A DNA stretch of 64,000 bases, from positions 54,110 to 118,109 of the forward strand of contig JABCZR010000019.1 of NCBI GenBank assembly GCA_013289585.1, in the 5' to 3' direction. The stretch is from Acidobacteriota bacterium (lineage in GTDB: Bacteria > Acidobacteriota > Terriglobia > Acidiferrales > UBA7541). The notes below the pieces were generated by a model. That model was given only the letters and a program-made list of their open reading frames with translations. It had not been told where the DNA came from and did no database searches. Shown here one piece after another: positions 1 to 12,590 of the stretch (within the stretch, counting starts at the first letter, position 1; every line of letters starts with the position of its first letter). The position numbers were made by a program, and so were the translations under genes.

Positions 1-1
1 C

Positions 2-262
2 GGCAACCGAGGCACGGATCACGGCCACGCGAATTGCATGTTCCTAATGGGCGGCGACGTGAAGGGCGGCCAGATCTACGGCCGGTGGCCCGGACTGAAC
101 GATCACCAGCTCAACGAAGGACGCGACCTCACGCTCACCACGGATTTTCGCTCCGTCGTCGGCGAAGTTCTCACCAGGCACATCGGCGTGAAAGATCTTT
201 CGACGGTTTTCCCTAGCTTCGACAACAATCCCAGAAAGTTCACCGGGTTGATCAGGTCTTAG
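2..262 (+). CDS. DUF1501 family protein, C-terminal part (5' end outside window)
   Basis: An open frame enters from the left edge and ends at the TAG at 260-262. The first residues read GNRGTDHGHANCMF, followed by a glycine-rich stretch with GGDVKGGQIYGRWPG and a C-terminus ending in FTGLIRS. This is the typical end of DUF1501 proteins, exported proteins with an alkaline-phosphatase/sulfatase-like fold often found beside DUF1800 genes in Acidobacteriota and Planctomycetota. The function of the family is not established. Only about 86 codons are in the window, so signal peptide and partner genes cannot be seen. Its last 11 bases overlap the end of the convergent gene at 252-824. Confidence 0.8.
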   Translation, partial: GNRGTDHGHANCMFLMGGDVKGGQIYGRWPGLNDHQLNEGRDLTLTTDFRSVVGEVLTRHIGVKDLSTVFPSFDNNPRKFTGLIRS

Positions 263-824
263 CTCGAATACTCCGGTATTTTCCGGCGATTCCTTTTCCC
301 AGATCGAAGAGCAAAGAGAGCGGTACGATTAAGGGGATGAGGTACCAGTAGCGGCTTCGCAGATATCTGGTCGAGAGTCTCTTGCTCCATTTGTCCGCCA
401 CGTTCTCGCGTCCCTCGTACTCGGGACGGTGGAGCCGGTGAATGTGGTGTCCCAACTCGTGAAAGAGAAGTTCGGAGAAATCCAGGTCTCTCACAATTCC
501 TACCCGCAACCAAGAACGTCCGAATCGCTTCTCGAAGTTATCGACGAGAATTGTGATTCGGGCCGGTTCACCCTTCCATGCGTGACTGTAATATCCTCGG
601 GCCTCTCCTAGCGTTACCCGGCGGTCGCGACCTCGTGTTCTGCGTTCTCGCTCCTGACGGCTCAGGGCCGCCACGTTTGTCAGCACGATTGAGTTCAGCC
701 CGTGCAGAAATTGAGGCGGAACGACCCGCAACATCCGGCGCACTATCTTGGCTGCGTCAAAGGGTGGGTTGTAGCCATGGAAGGCCTCAATGATTTGAGG
801 CTTCGGTGGAGTCTCTTCGCTCAT
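252..824 (-). CDS. HEXXH-motif putative metallopeptidase with C-terminal membrane segment
   Basis: A 190-residue protein. It carries HELGHH at residues 122-127, a zinc-peptidase HEXXH motif, followed by ENVADKW near 140-146, where the Glu is a plausible third zinc ligand. A hydrophobic segment at about 159-175 (WYLIPLIVPLSLLF) would anchor the C-terminus in the membrane; no N-terminal signal peptide is seen. The region before the motif (RITILVDNF, then the stretch before ELLFHELG) looks like a small metalloprotease domain. The exact family is not recognised and no substrate can be proposed. The start ATG at 824 has only a weak upstream purine stretch. The 3' end overlaps the convergent DUF1501 gene. 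Confidence 0.65.
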   Translation of the reverse strand: MSEETPPKPQIIEAFHGYNPPFDAAKIVRRMLRVVPPQFLHGLNSIVLTNVAALSRQERERRTRGRDRRVTLGEARGYYSHAWKGEPARITILVDNFEKRFGRSWLRVGIVRDLDFSELLFHELGHHIHRLHRPEYEGRENVADKWSKRLSTRYLRSRYWYLIPLIVPLSLLFDLGKGIAGKYRSIRAKT

Positions 825-877
825 CGCGTCCCACGACTAGAGCATCCAAGTTGTGGCAGGCTCGGTTGCACTTCCGG

Positions 878-3340
<2,463 letters not shown>

Positions 3341-3914
3341 TCACGTTCCTCCATCAATCATCCATTCGCCGGGCAAGTGCTTCCCGGCAGAAGCGTTTTC
3401 GGCACACTTTTTCGACTAAGCGCCCCTGGGGGCGACCACTGCGCAAAATGTTCTCATTCCATCGGGAAGAGGCCGCCGCGCGCCGGTCTGAGATTACCTC
3501 AAAACTCGTCGATAACGCACCCTTGGCACCGTGCGCAGAGGCTGATACAAGACGCAGATTTATAACATTTTAAGGATGGCGGGTCAAACCGCCTCTTATG
3601 GTAAGCGCCGAGTGCCCTTATCGCGTTCGATACGGCAGAGATACGATTTCACCAACCGGTGATAACATGCCAGAATCAGCGGAGGCGGAGCCATCCAAGC
3701 CAGCCGGGAGACCATGAGTACCAAGTCCATGATGGAAGCGACGCCGAACGCTGACGCCTTCCATCCCCTTTTGGAGAGAGCTTGCCAGCGGCGGTGCGTC
3801 TGCAGGTGCAAACGCCGACTTGAAGGAGCATCTCATTAACCACGAGCGGACGATGATTTTGAGCGCGACGATGCCGCCGTGTCGGGCGCGGAGTATCGCG
3901 AAAGCCGGGCGCGC
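3341..3914. other. intergenic region between hppA and bioD
   Basis: About 570 bases between divergent genes, so it should hold the hppA promoter on the reverse strand and the bioD promoter on the forward strand. A compact palindrome CGCCCC-TG-GGGGCG lies at 3421-3434, and a short hairpin GGCGG-GTCAAA-CCGCC at 3578-3593, which vaguely resembles the hairpin repeat family described at 6758 and within rnpB. No convincing promoter boxes, RNA gene or coding region are seen; short open frames here have no recognisable features. Confidence 0.5.
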
Positions 3915-4550
3915 ATGAGGCACCATTTCTTCATTACAGGGACGGACACGGGTGTTGGAAAAACGACGCTGTCAGCGCTGCTGTGCGCCGCATTGGATGC
4001 CGTTTACTGGAAACCGATTCAAACGGGTACGCTGGAAGGCTCGGACCGCGTGACGGTGATGCGGCTTGCAGGAATCGGAACCGATCGAACGCTGGATGAA
4101 GTGTACAAATTTGTTCCTCCGGTTTCGCCGGACCTGGCAGCGCGCTGGGCGGGAGTGGAAATCGACCTGGGGCGAATTAACATGCCCACCAGCTTGATCA
4201 ATGACTGGCTGATCGTTGAAGGCACGGGCGGCGTGCTGGTGCCCATCAACCAGAAGCAGTTCATGCTGGACATGATGGTTAAATTTAAATTGCCGGTGAT
4301 TGTTGCGGCGCGAAGCGGACTGGGTACTGTGAATCACACCATGCTTACGCTGGCCGCGCTGCACGCCGCGGAATTGCCTATTCATGGCGTGGTGCTGATC
4401 GGCGATCAAAACCGGGAAAACCGCGAGACCATCGAGCGGTTTGGCCACGTCCGCGTCATCGGCGAAATTCCCAAGCTGCCAAACCTGCACCGTACCGCGC
4501 TGATGCAAGTATTCATGAATCATTTCGACCGCGCCGCCTTTTCGCAGTAG
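3915..4550 (+). CDS. bioD: dethiobiotin synthetase
   Basis: ATP-dependent dethiobiotin synthase, the penultimate step of biotin synthesis: it carboxylates 7,8-diaminopelargonate and closes the ureido ring. The protein starts MRHHFFITGTDTGVGKTT, with the P-loop GTDTGVGKT, then KPIQTG (substrate and phosphate binding Lys), VEGTGGVLVPI (the conserved VEGxGG loop) and SGLGTVNHTMLT, all BioD hallmarks. At 211 residues it is of normal size. I choose the ATG at 3915 because the P-loop strand should begin near residue 4-10; a GTG at 3879 would add 12 residues. No other biotin gene is adjacent, so it appears to be a stand-alone bio gene. Confidence 0.9.
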   Translation: MRHHFFITGTDTGVGKTTLSALLCAALDAVYWKPIQTGTLEGSDRVTVMRLAGIGTDRTLDEVYKFVPPVSPDLAARWAGVEIDLGRINMPTSLINDWLIVEGTGGVLVPINQKQFMLDMMVKFKLPVIVAARSGLGTVNHTMLTLAALHAAELPIHGVVLIGDQNRENRETIERFGHVRVIGEIPKLPNLHRTALMQVFMNHFDRAAFSQ

Positions 4551-4632
4551 CGGCGCCCGCGGCGCCCCTCGGCTTCGTCATGATCAATGCAGTTCCGTAT
4601 AAGTTGTGCCGCACTGCCTGGAGGAATTGCCT

Positions 4633-5238
4633 GTGCCATCGAGTTTGGGTGGATGGAAGCAGAAGATCGTAGCGTTTGCGGGCGGCTTAGGAGCGCCAGG
4701 ACTTTTTCTTATTTCCTTCCTCGATTCTTCCGTGCTGACGTTTCCGGTGATTAACGATCTGCTTTTGATTGAATTGTCCATGGAACATCCTGCGCGTATG
4801 CCGCTTTACGCGTTCATGGCGGCGCTAGGTTCGGTGCTCGGATGCGTGCTGCTCTTTTTTATTGCGGAAAAGGGCGGGGAAGCGCTCTTTCACAAGCACG
4901 CGGGGAAACGAGCGCAGGCCATCCACAACTGGGTGGTGCACAACGGATTCGGGGGCATGCTGATTGCTGCCCTGCTGCCGCCGCCAACGCCGTTCAAGGT
5001 ATTCGTGGTGGCCGCAGGGGTGTTTGAAGTCCCGTTGATCAGTTTTACGTCAGCGATCGCGCTGGCGCGGCTGGTGCGTTACTTTGGCATCGGGTACCTG
5101 GCGATCCGTTATGGAGCGGATGCGCTGCCTTACCTGGTCAGACACAAATGGCAGGTGACTGCGGTGGTGATTGGACTGGCGGCGGTGAGTTACTTGCTGT
5201 CGAGATTGATCCTACGACATGAACCCAAGCAAGAGTAG
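4633..5238 (+). CDS. VTT/DedA-like membrane protein (YqaA type)
   Basis: A 201-residue integral membrane protein of the VTT (SNARE-associated, DedA/YqaA) superfamily, whose members are linked to lipid scrambling and membrane homeostasis. Visible features: an N-terminal amphipathic/hydrophobic stretch (GLGAPGLFLISFLDSS), a re-entrant-like loop and helix (YAFMAALGSVLGCVLLFFIAEKGG), then LLPPPTPFKVFVVAAGVF and ALARLVRYFGIGYLA, the conserved Pro-rich and FxxxRxxR-like segments, and a final transmembrane helix. I start at the GTG at 4633 because GGAGGA at 4620-4625 lies seven bases upstream; an earlier in-frame GTG at 4606 lacks a site. Confidence 0.8.
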   Translation: MPSSLGGWKQKIVAFAGGLGAPGLFLISFLDSSVLTFPVINDLLLIELSMEHPARMPLYAFMAALGSVLGCVLLFFIAEKGGEALFHKHAGKRAQAIHNWVVHNGFGGMLIAALLPPPTPFKVFVVAAGVFEVPLISFTSAIALARLVRYFGIGYLAIRYGADALPYLVRHKWQVTAVVIGLAAVSYLLSRLILRHEPKQE

Positions 5239-5265
5239 GGGGGTTGGGGGGGAGCCCCTGAATTC

Positions 5266-5359
5266 TTGTAAGTGTTGATTATAAAGGAGTTAAATATACT
5301 GTAAGTCTTTTGTATTCAACACTTACGGGCGTTTTGCAAGTGTTGAATATAAAGGACTT
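5266..5359. repeat. three alternating copies of a small stem-loop unit
   Basis: A unit of about 24 bases occurs three times: forward near 5268-5291, inverted near 5302-5327, forward at 5337-5359. Each has the core GTTGAWTAYAAARG as a loop, flanked by a short stem. The stems covary: CAAGT/ACTTG in copy 3, GTAAGT/ACTTAC in copy 2, and an imperfect TAAGT/AGTTA in copy 1. Copies 1 and 2 can also pair with each other over about 15 bases because they are in opposite orientation. The arrangement resembles REP/BIME-type extragenic palindromes, but the sequence family is not one I recognise. Confidence 0.7.
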
Positions 5360-5457
5360 GCGAGGCGCTTGGAAGCTGGCGCCAAACCCATCCCGTGGTG
5401 CAGATAATGAGCCGGAATAGCGTTCTGGGGATGAGGTGAGTTGGGCGGTGGGAAGAA

Positions 5458-5482
5458 AAGCGGGAGCAAGCTCGCGCACTCC
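5458..5482 (+). repeat. palindromic repeat, family B copy 1
   Basis: AAGCGGGAGC-A-AGCTCGCGC followed by ACTCC. The same layout (AAGCGG arm, short centre with AGCT, mirrored arm ending CGC, then ACTCC) recurs at 6711-6735 with different stem bases. It lies between convergent genes. Confidence 0.55.
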
Positions 5483-5568
5483 ACAGTTCTTCCTAATTGG
5501 AATTTTAGAACTGGAAGAAAACTTGTCAAGGGTGATGTTGCGAGCGAACGCGGGGGCCGAGACGCGCT

Positions 5569-6570
5569 TCAATGGGGCATGCGGGAAAAGGGGTCCCAGG
5601 TCAGCTGCTGGGAGAGAATTTTGCCGGAGGGGTCGGTGATTATTAGGGCCTCGACGCGCGAGCCAGAAGGGGGAATGTAGTCGCGGAGGAGGACCTGAAA
5701 ACCCTCGGGCGTTTTTTCGACGGTGGCTCTGGGAAAGCGAGCGACCTGAAGGAAGCGCTGGGCGACTGCTGAATTTCGAGCGGCATCGAGGGCAGGAGAA
5801 GATTCCGGCTTGTAGGAAGTGATCGCGGAGTCGGCATCGAAGCGGGCACCGGGGCCAACTTCGACTTCTACATCGTGAATGGCGCTTTCGGTTTCGACAA
5901 TGCCATGCCAGCGGAAGGGCGAACCGGATTCAGGAAAGGCGGCCACTCGCCGGGGCTGTTCGCCGCGGTAGGCGCGAGATTCCAGCGTGGACATTGCGCT
6001 CGAGTGCATCGCAAAGCGAACAGCAAAATAGAGAACTAATGCGGCGAGGGCTATGGACGCGCCCGTTCTTCCCCGCGGTCCTTTTGATTTTGCTCCAATT
6101 TCATCGGTGACCAGACCGCTGAACATAGGGAGAAAGATTCCCGCGAGAAGAATGGCAATGATCCACAGATCGAGATGAGCTACCCAGTCCAGAACAAACC
6201 GGCGAGTGGAAAAGGGCCACAGGAGTTCGACGCCCGCGCTTTGACAAGTATCCATGAGGAGATGGAGGACGGCGGCCGCGAGCGCGGGCTTGAAAACGGT
6301 GAGAAACGGAATTTGTTTTTCGGGTGAACGGCGATTTGCGATGAGAAATGGAAGAGTGACGAGGAGAGCGATCAAGAACGCCGCGAAGAGGGAATGACAG
6401 TAGGTGCGACGCCAGTTGAGGAAAGCGGAAGGGCCAAAGTACGCGCTCAGGCTGTCGAGATCAGCGAGGGTGCCGGCGAACAGAATCGCCAGCGTTATCG
6501 GGAGCGCGACTCGCGGGAACGCCGACCGCTTCAGGGCGTAGGAGGTCAGGCCATGAGTCAGGGGATCCAC
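5569..6570 (-). CDS. membrane-bound metal-dependent hydrolase (YdjM/DUF457 type)
   Basis: A 333-residue protein beginning VDPLTHGLTSYALKR, which matches the MDPLTHxL start of inner-membrane metal-dependent hydrolases of the YdjM/DUF457 group. It continues with ADLDSLSAYFGPSAF, then RRTYCHSLFAAF (the conserved His-Ser) and HLLMDTCQSAGVELLWPF, which supply the family's Asp and His ligands. There are about five transmembrane helices in the first 200 residues, followed by a soluble domain of about 130 residues. The GTG at 6570 is chosen because the family motif begins there; the longer frame to 6753 would add 61 residues without family character and run through repeat DNA. The physiological substrate is unknown. 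Confidence 0.75.
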   Translation of the reverse strand: MDPLTHGLTSYALKRSAFPRVALPITLAILFAGTLADLDSLSAYFGPSAFLNWRRTYCHSLFAAFLIALLVTLPFLIANRRSPEKQIPFLTVFKPALAAAVLHLLMDTCQSAGVELLWPFSTRRFVLDWVAHLDLWIIAILLAGIFLPMFSGLVTDEIGAKSKGPRGRTGASIALAALVLYFAVRFAMHSSAMSTLESRAYRGEQPRRVAAFPESGSPFRWHGIVETESAIHDVEVEVGPGARFDADSAITSYKPESSPALDAARNSAVAQRFLQVARFPRATVEKTPEGFQVLLRDYIPPSGSRVEALIITDPSGKILSQQLTWDPFSRMPH

Positions 6571-6710
6571 GGGTAGAGTTATCTCATGAAAAGAGTTCTT
6601 ACAGAGTAGTTGGACGTGCCGGGCGAGAGAGTGCGGCGGAGCAAGCACACGGGGGTAGGAGCTTGGCGAACGGATTGGTTTGCTCAACGGTGCAGATGGG
6701 GAGGTCGGAA

Positions 6711-6735
6711 AAGCGGCAGCTAGCTGCCGCACTCC
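6711..6735 (+). repeat. palindromic repeat, family B copy 2
   Basis: AAGCGGCAGC-TA-GCTGCCGC followed by ACTCC (perfect 8-bp stem at 6713-6730). It matches the unit at 5458-5482 in layout and tail while its stem bases differ in a compensatory way. It lies between two reverse-strand genes. Confidence 0.6.
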
Positions 6736-6757
6736 AAAAAGGGGTGATACCAAAGAA

Positions 6758-6776
6758 CCGGTCTAAAGACCGGCCA

Positions 6777-6781
<5 letters not shown>
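6758..6781 (+). repeat. palindromic hairpin repeat, family A, intergenic copy
   Basis: Stem CCGGTC, loop TAAA, stem GACCGG (6758-6773), then CCACTACG. The same design, a GC-rich perfect stem around (G)TAAA followed within a few bases by CTACA or CTACG, is found three times inside the RNase P RNA gene. It ends only about five bases beyond the stop of the lipid kinase gene (reverse strand), so it could also act at that transcript's 3' end. Confidence 0.65.
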
Positions 6782-9831
<3,050 letters not shown>

Positions 9832-9840
9832 GCGGAGAAT

Positions 9841-10449
9841 CTAGTCAGAATCTTTTTCGTCCTTCTTCGGTTCCAACAGGCGGGACAACGTCCGGTCCAT
9901 GAGCCAACCCAACGCGATTCCTATGCGACGTGGAAAGAAGAGTCCGGCAAGGACAATCGTAATGAAGATTCCGAACAGGAGGTGCGAATGGGCTTGCAAT
10001 TGCGGTCCAAATTTGACCGGAATAAACGCGGCCAGAATCAGGAGAGCCGCTGCCCCCAAACCTGCGGCGAGGAGTTTTAGGGAATCGTAAGGAGGGCGTT
10101 CCGTGAGAGTGCTGCTTGTGAGAGAGTTCTCGTTCAAGAGAACAAGGATGTAGTGGTCTCCTTTGCGCAGTTCTAGGATTGCTTCGCTCCACTGTCGGGC
10201 TGCTTCGGGATTCTCCTTTTTGATTCGTGCGTAGGCATGATGCAAAAGCTTGCAAATCTTGGCCTCGTATTCATCTGAATCGTATTCCGCCTCAAACTCT
10301 TCATTTAGCTTGATTGGATCTTCGGACATCTCTTCGATTTCTGTGAAATACATCATGCGTCTCTCAAGGTCAGAAAAGGGCACGCCCTCCAATTGAGCTT
10401 GCTCCGCAGTCTTCCAGACCAGAAAATCTTTAGCTTCGCGAACTTGCAT
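9841..10449 (-). CDS. unknown protein with two C-terminal transmembrane helices
   Basis: A 202-residue protein I do not recognise. The N-terminal half is soluble, acidic and mostly helical (MQVREAKDFLVWKTAEQAQ, LERRMMYFTEIEE, then an acidic stretch), and includes an amphipathic region with HHAYARIKKENPEAARQW. Two hydrophobic segments follow, LLAAGLGAAALLILAAFIP and HLLFGIFITIVLAGLFF, and a charged tail ends in EPKKDEKDSD. The ATG at 10449 is preferred over one at 10494 because MQVREAKDFL begins the ordered part and the longer start would reach close to the rnpB promoter. It ends nine bases from the convergent ligA stop. No function is proposed. Confidence 0.6.
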   Translation of the reverse strand: MQVREAKDFLVWKTAEQAQLEGVPFSDLERRMMYFTEIEEMSEDPIKLNEEFEAEYDSDEYEAKICKLLHHAYARIKKENPEAARQWSEAILELRKGDHYILVLLNENSLTSSTLTERPPYDSLKLLAAGLGAAALLILAAFIPVKFGPQLQAHSHLLFGIFITIVLAGLFFPRRIGIALGWLMDRTLSRLLEPKKDEKDSD

Positions 10450-10510
10450 GCAGGGAATTGTAGGCTCACTTGCAATGCACAACAACTGGGGCATCGCGGC
10501 GTTCTCGCGG

Positions 10511-10516
10511 TATAAT
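10511..10516 (+). promoter_or_regulatory. probable rnpB -10 box
   Basis: A perfect TATAAT lies eight bases before the first base of the RNase P RNA P1 helix, the right distance for a -10 element. No good -35 hexamer is visible at 16-19 bases upstream, which is GC-rich. Confidence 0.6.
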
Positions 10517-10563
10517 TGAAAGTGGCGGGCGGGCCGGGTGATCGCTGGTTCTGGCGGAGGAAT

Positions 10564-10589
10564 GGCGGCGTAAAGCCGCCGCTACAACG
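10564..10589 (+). repeat. family A hairpin inserted in rnpB, copy 1
   Basis: GGCGGC-GTAAA-GCCGCC followed by GCTACAACG. It lies between the 5' P1/P2 strand and the first conserved block, in the P3 arm region of the RNA. Confidence 0.7.
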
Positions 10590-10728
10590 TCGGGGCGGGA
10601 GGAAAGTCCGGACACCGTCCTGAGGCACGCTGGTCCGTTCGCGGACGCCGAAAGGCGGCCGAGGAAGGGGCAGCGGAACTCTTGACAGGGCAACGCGCCT
10701 GGTAACGCCAGGGGGCGAAGTTGAAGAC

Positions 10729-10754
10729 GGCGGGGTAAACCCGCCGCTACAACG
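10729..10754 (+). repeat. family A hairpin inserted in rnpB, copy 2
   Basis: GGCGGG-GTAAA-CCCGCC followed by GCTACAACG. Loop and tail are identical to copy 1 while the stem differs by a compensated pair. It lies between the P9 hairpin (GCCTGGTAACGCCAGG) and the second conserved block. Confidence 0.7.
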
Positions 10755-10845
10755 GCGTCACGGAAAGTGCCACAGAGAATAGACCGCCGGCGGAGTGAAG
10801 CGCGGTGGCATCGCACAGGGAAACCTGTGAGACGTCTTCGATAGG

Positions 10846-10873
10846 GGCCGGGCTAAAGCCCGGCCTCTACACG
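10846..10873 (+). repeat. family A hairpin inserted in rnpB, copy 3
   Basis: An 8-bp stem GGCCGGGC/GCCCGGCC around TAAA, followed by TCTACACG. It lies at the tip of the P12 arm, which tolerates length change in type A RNase P RNAs. Confidence 0.65.
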
Positions 10874-11182
10874 CTCGCGACGTTTGGCAAGGGTGAAAAG
10901 GTGGGGTAAGAGCCCACCGCTCCGGTGGAGACACCGGGGGCACGGAAAACCCCGCGTGGTGCAAGGCCAAATAGGAGGGGAGAGCCGGCCCGGCTCGATG
11001 AGTCAGCGTTCCTGCAAAGGAACGCGTTCCTTTCGCGGTGGCGCAAGCCAACGTGGATGAAAACCCTCGGGTAGGCTGCTGGAGCCGCGGTGCGAACCGC
11101 GGCCTAGAGGAATGATCGCCGCGTACGCGGGCTGTTTTCAGTTTGCGTGCGGCACAGAATCCGGCTTACAGGCCCGTCCGCC

Positions 11183-11519
11183 AATTTTTGCTGATTCCGC
11201 TTGCGCAAAAAGTCTCGATCTATTTCCGAACATTTTCAGGAAAACTGCCAAGGCTCAAAGTTTCTTCCACAAGAGCGCACTATTTCCGCGCATCGATTTA
11301 GCAGAGCTGCAGAGGTCTCGCGAGCCGTACGGACAGCAGCAAAATGATAATTTTGTACGCGAGAGGTCCGGCCGCCGGCTCGCCTGCGTTCTGGCCACGC
11401 AAGGATTGACATTTTGCGCCGAAACGTTGATTGTTACTCCCCTGATGCCAGGCAGGTTCCCGAGACGTAACTTGATCCACGTTTGGTGCGACTTTCAGAA
11501 TAAGGTCAAGGAGGCTGCG
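11183..11519. promoter_or_regulatory. leader of the MCE operon with a -35-like box
   Basis: 337 bases between rnpB and the first gene of the lipid-transport operon. TTGACA at 11406-11411 is a perfect -35 hexamer; 17 bases on, GATTGT (11429-11434) is only a weak -10. The gap is open in frame with the gene at 11520, but that upstream part reads through the rnpB 3' end and has no protein character, so I treat it as leader. No RNA element was recognised. Confidence 0.4.
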
Positions 11520-12053
11520 ATGGTCTTACGTTCCATGCGAAACGCCACGATAGCCATCTTCTGGATCGTGGGTCCCATGGTGTTACCGAGTGCTGCGCAA
11601 CAGCCCGCCGCGGGCAATTCGGCGGTGCAGGTGATTGGTTTGACGGGAGTGAAGCAGAAGACCAAAGGCACCCTTGCGCTCGAAGGCGGCGACCTGCAGT
11701 TTAAGTATTCGAAGACGAAAGCGGACGTGCCGCTCAAAACCATCGAAGACGTGGTCACGGACCTGGACAGTGAACGGGTTTTTCGTGGAACCGTCGGGAC
11801 ACTCACGATGTTTGCACCGTATGGAAGCGGACGGTTCTTGAGTTTGTTCCGCACGAAAATCGATACGCTCACGATCAAATATCGTGATGAGGGCGGCGCA
11901 TTACATGGCGCCATCTTCACCATGTCGTTGGGCAAAGCGGAACCGTTCAAGAAAGAGATGCTCGCAGGAGGAGCGCGCACGACCATTCCGATACAGGATC
12001 ATCCGGCAAGCACAGATGCCAAGCCTGACGCGGCGAAGGAGAAGAAGCCATGA
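11520..12053 (+). CDS. exported protein of unknown function, first gene of the MCE operon
   Basis: A 177-residue protein with a signal peptide (MVLRSMRNATIAIFWIVGPMVLPSAAQQ, cleavage likely after SAA). The mature part is predicted mainly beta: VQVIGLTGVKQKTKGTL, LQFKYSKTKADVPLKTIEDV, then VGTLTMFAPYGSGRFLSLF, and a Lys-rich tail. No known motif is recognised. The ATG at 11520 is favoured by AAGGAGG at 11508-11514. Its stop overlaps the next start in an ATGA arrangement (12050-12053), so the two are almost certainly co-translated, which ties both to the lipid-transport genes downstream. It could be a periplasmic component of that system; this is inference from position only. Confidence 0.7.
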   Translation: MVLRSMRNATIAIFWIVGPMVLPSAAQQPAAGNSAVQVIGLTGVKQKTKGTLALEGGDLQFKYSKTKADVPLKTIEDVVTDLDSERVFRGTVGTLTMFAPYGSGRFLSLFRTKIDTLTIKYRDEGGALHGAIFTMSLGKAEPFKKEMLAGGARTTIPIQDHPASTDAKPDAAKEKKP

Positions 12054-12571
12054 AGCGAACGATCTGCGCCGTGCTCCTTTTCTGCGGCTTGCTCGCTCTT
12101 GGAGCGGAGTTGATGGAACTGCGTGGCCAGACGCCTCCCCCGGCGACAAAAAAGGTGTCCGCGATCCAGGTGATCATGATTCACTCCGACGAAATCAAAC
12201 TGCCGGCGGAATTCCAGGTGGCGCTTTACGAGGATCTGATTCAGCAGCTTCAGAAGCAGGGCGGGTTTCAGCACGTCTACCGCGACGGCGACCGCGACGC
12301 CGCTTCCGCGACGGACCTGGTGGTCCTTCACAGCACGGTACGGGGGTTCAAGAAGGGCAGCGAGATGAAGCGCAATGTGACCACGGTCGCGGGCAAGACG
12401 TCGATCGACGTTCACTGCCAGTTTATGGACAAGGACGGCAAGACGCTGCTGGAGCATGACTTGAACGGCAAGGTGGCGTTTTTCGGAGCGAACCTCCGGG
12501 CCACTTACGATTTCGCAAAAAAGGCGGCGAAATTGGCTCATGACAATTTCGCGGCACCAAAAGCTTCCTGA
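12050..12571 (+). CDS. exported protein, DUF4410-like
   Basis: A 173-residue protein with an N-terminal signal sequence (MKRTICAVLLFCGLLALGAEL). The rest alternates beta strands and helices: IQVIMIHSDEIKLPAEFQVALYED is helix-rich, DLVVLHSTVRGFKKG is a strand, then TSIDVHCQFMDKDGKTLLEHDLNGKV and a terminal helix (TYDFAKKAAKLAHDNF). This layout resembles DUF4410 proteins, small envelope proteins of unknown role, but I am not certain. It overlaps the previous gene by four bases. In Gram-negative Mla systems a periplasmic carrier (MlaC) accompanies the MCE complex; no MlaC is evident here, and this or its upstream neighbour could fill a similar slot. Confidence 0.65.
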   Translation: MKRTICAVLLFCGLLALGAELMELRGQTPPPATKKVSAIQVIMIHSDEIKLPAEFQVALYEDLIQQLQKQGGFQHVYRDGDRDAASATDLVVLHSTVRGFKKGSEMKRNVTTVAGKTSIDVHCQFMDKDGKTLLEHDLNGKVAFFGANLRATYDFAKKAAKLAHDNFAAPKAS

Positions 12572-12590
12572 GTCAGAGGAGAACGCTCGC

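Larger units (their letters stand above)
5239..5568. other. repeat-rich intergenic region
   Basis: 330 bases between the end of the VTT protein and the convergent hydrolase. It holds three alternating stem-loop units (5266-5359) and one copy of an unrelated GC-rich hairpin repeat (5458-5482), both listed separately. No coding region was recognised; short frames here overlap the repeats. Confidence 0.6.
10524..11182 (+). ncRNA. rnpB: RNase P RNA, bacterial type A, with extra hairpin insertions
   Basis: Catalytic RNA that trims tRNA 5' leaders. The ends pair: GGCGGGCGGGCC (10524-10535) with GGCCCGTCCGCC (11171-11182), one G-U pair. Conserved blocks are in order: GAGGAAAGTCCG (10599-10610), ACAGAGAATAGACCGCC (10772-10788), AAGGGTGAAAAGGTG with GTAAGAGCCCACC (10889-10918), GCAAGGCCAAATAGG (10961-10975), the P18 hairpin and TAGAGGAATGA after it, and ACAGAATCCGGCTTA (11154-11168). 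The gene spans about 659 bases where type A RNAs usually have 350-420. The excess comes from three hairpins of repeat family A, an enlarged P12 arm and extra helices in the P15-P17 region. A T-run follows at 11185-11189 and may complete a terminator. Confidence 0.93.

Noticed and set aside
3596..3926. Reverse-strand frames between hppA and bioD
   Set aside because: No ribosome site, no family features, and partial overlap with the bioD start.
5266..5359. CRISPR array
   Set aside because: Only three units, in alternating orientation and with variable flanks, no constant spacer length and no cas genes nearby.
10353..11051. Several reverse-strand open frames within 10353-11051
   Set aside because: They lie on the complement of, or overlap, the RNase P RNA gene; their Arg- and Pro-rich translations are the product of GC-rich RNA sequence, with no protein family character.
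11082..11104. Hairpin GCCGCGG-TGCGAA-CCGCGGC as a fourth family A repeat in rnpB
   Set aside because: It matches the native P18 helix and its neighbours (GGCTGCTGGAGCC before, CCTAGAGGAATGA after), so it is part of the ribozyme and lacks the TAAA loop.
11112..11519. N-terminal extension of the first MCE-operon gene
   Set aside because: The in-frame extension reads through the end of the RNase P RNA and has no signal peptide; the ATG at 11520 with AAGGAGG and a good signal sequence is better.
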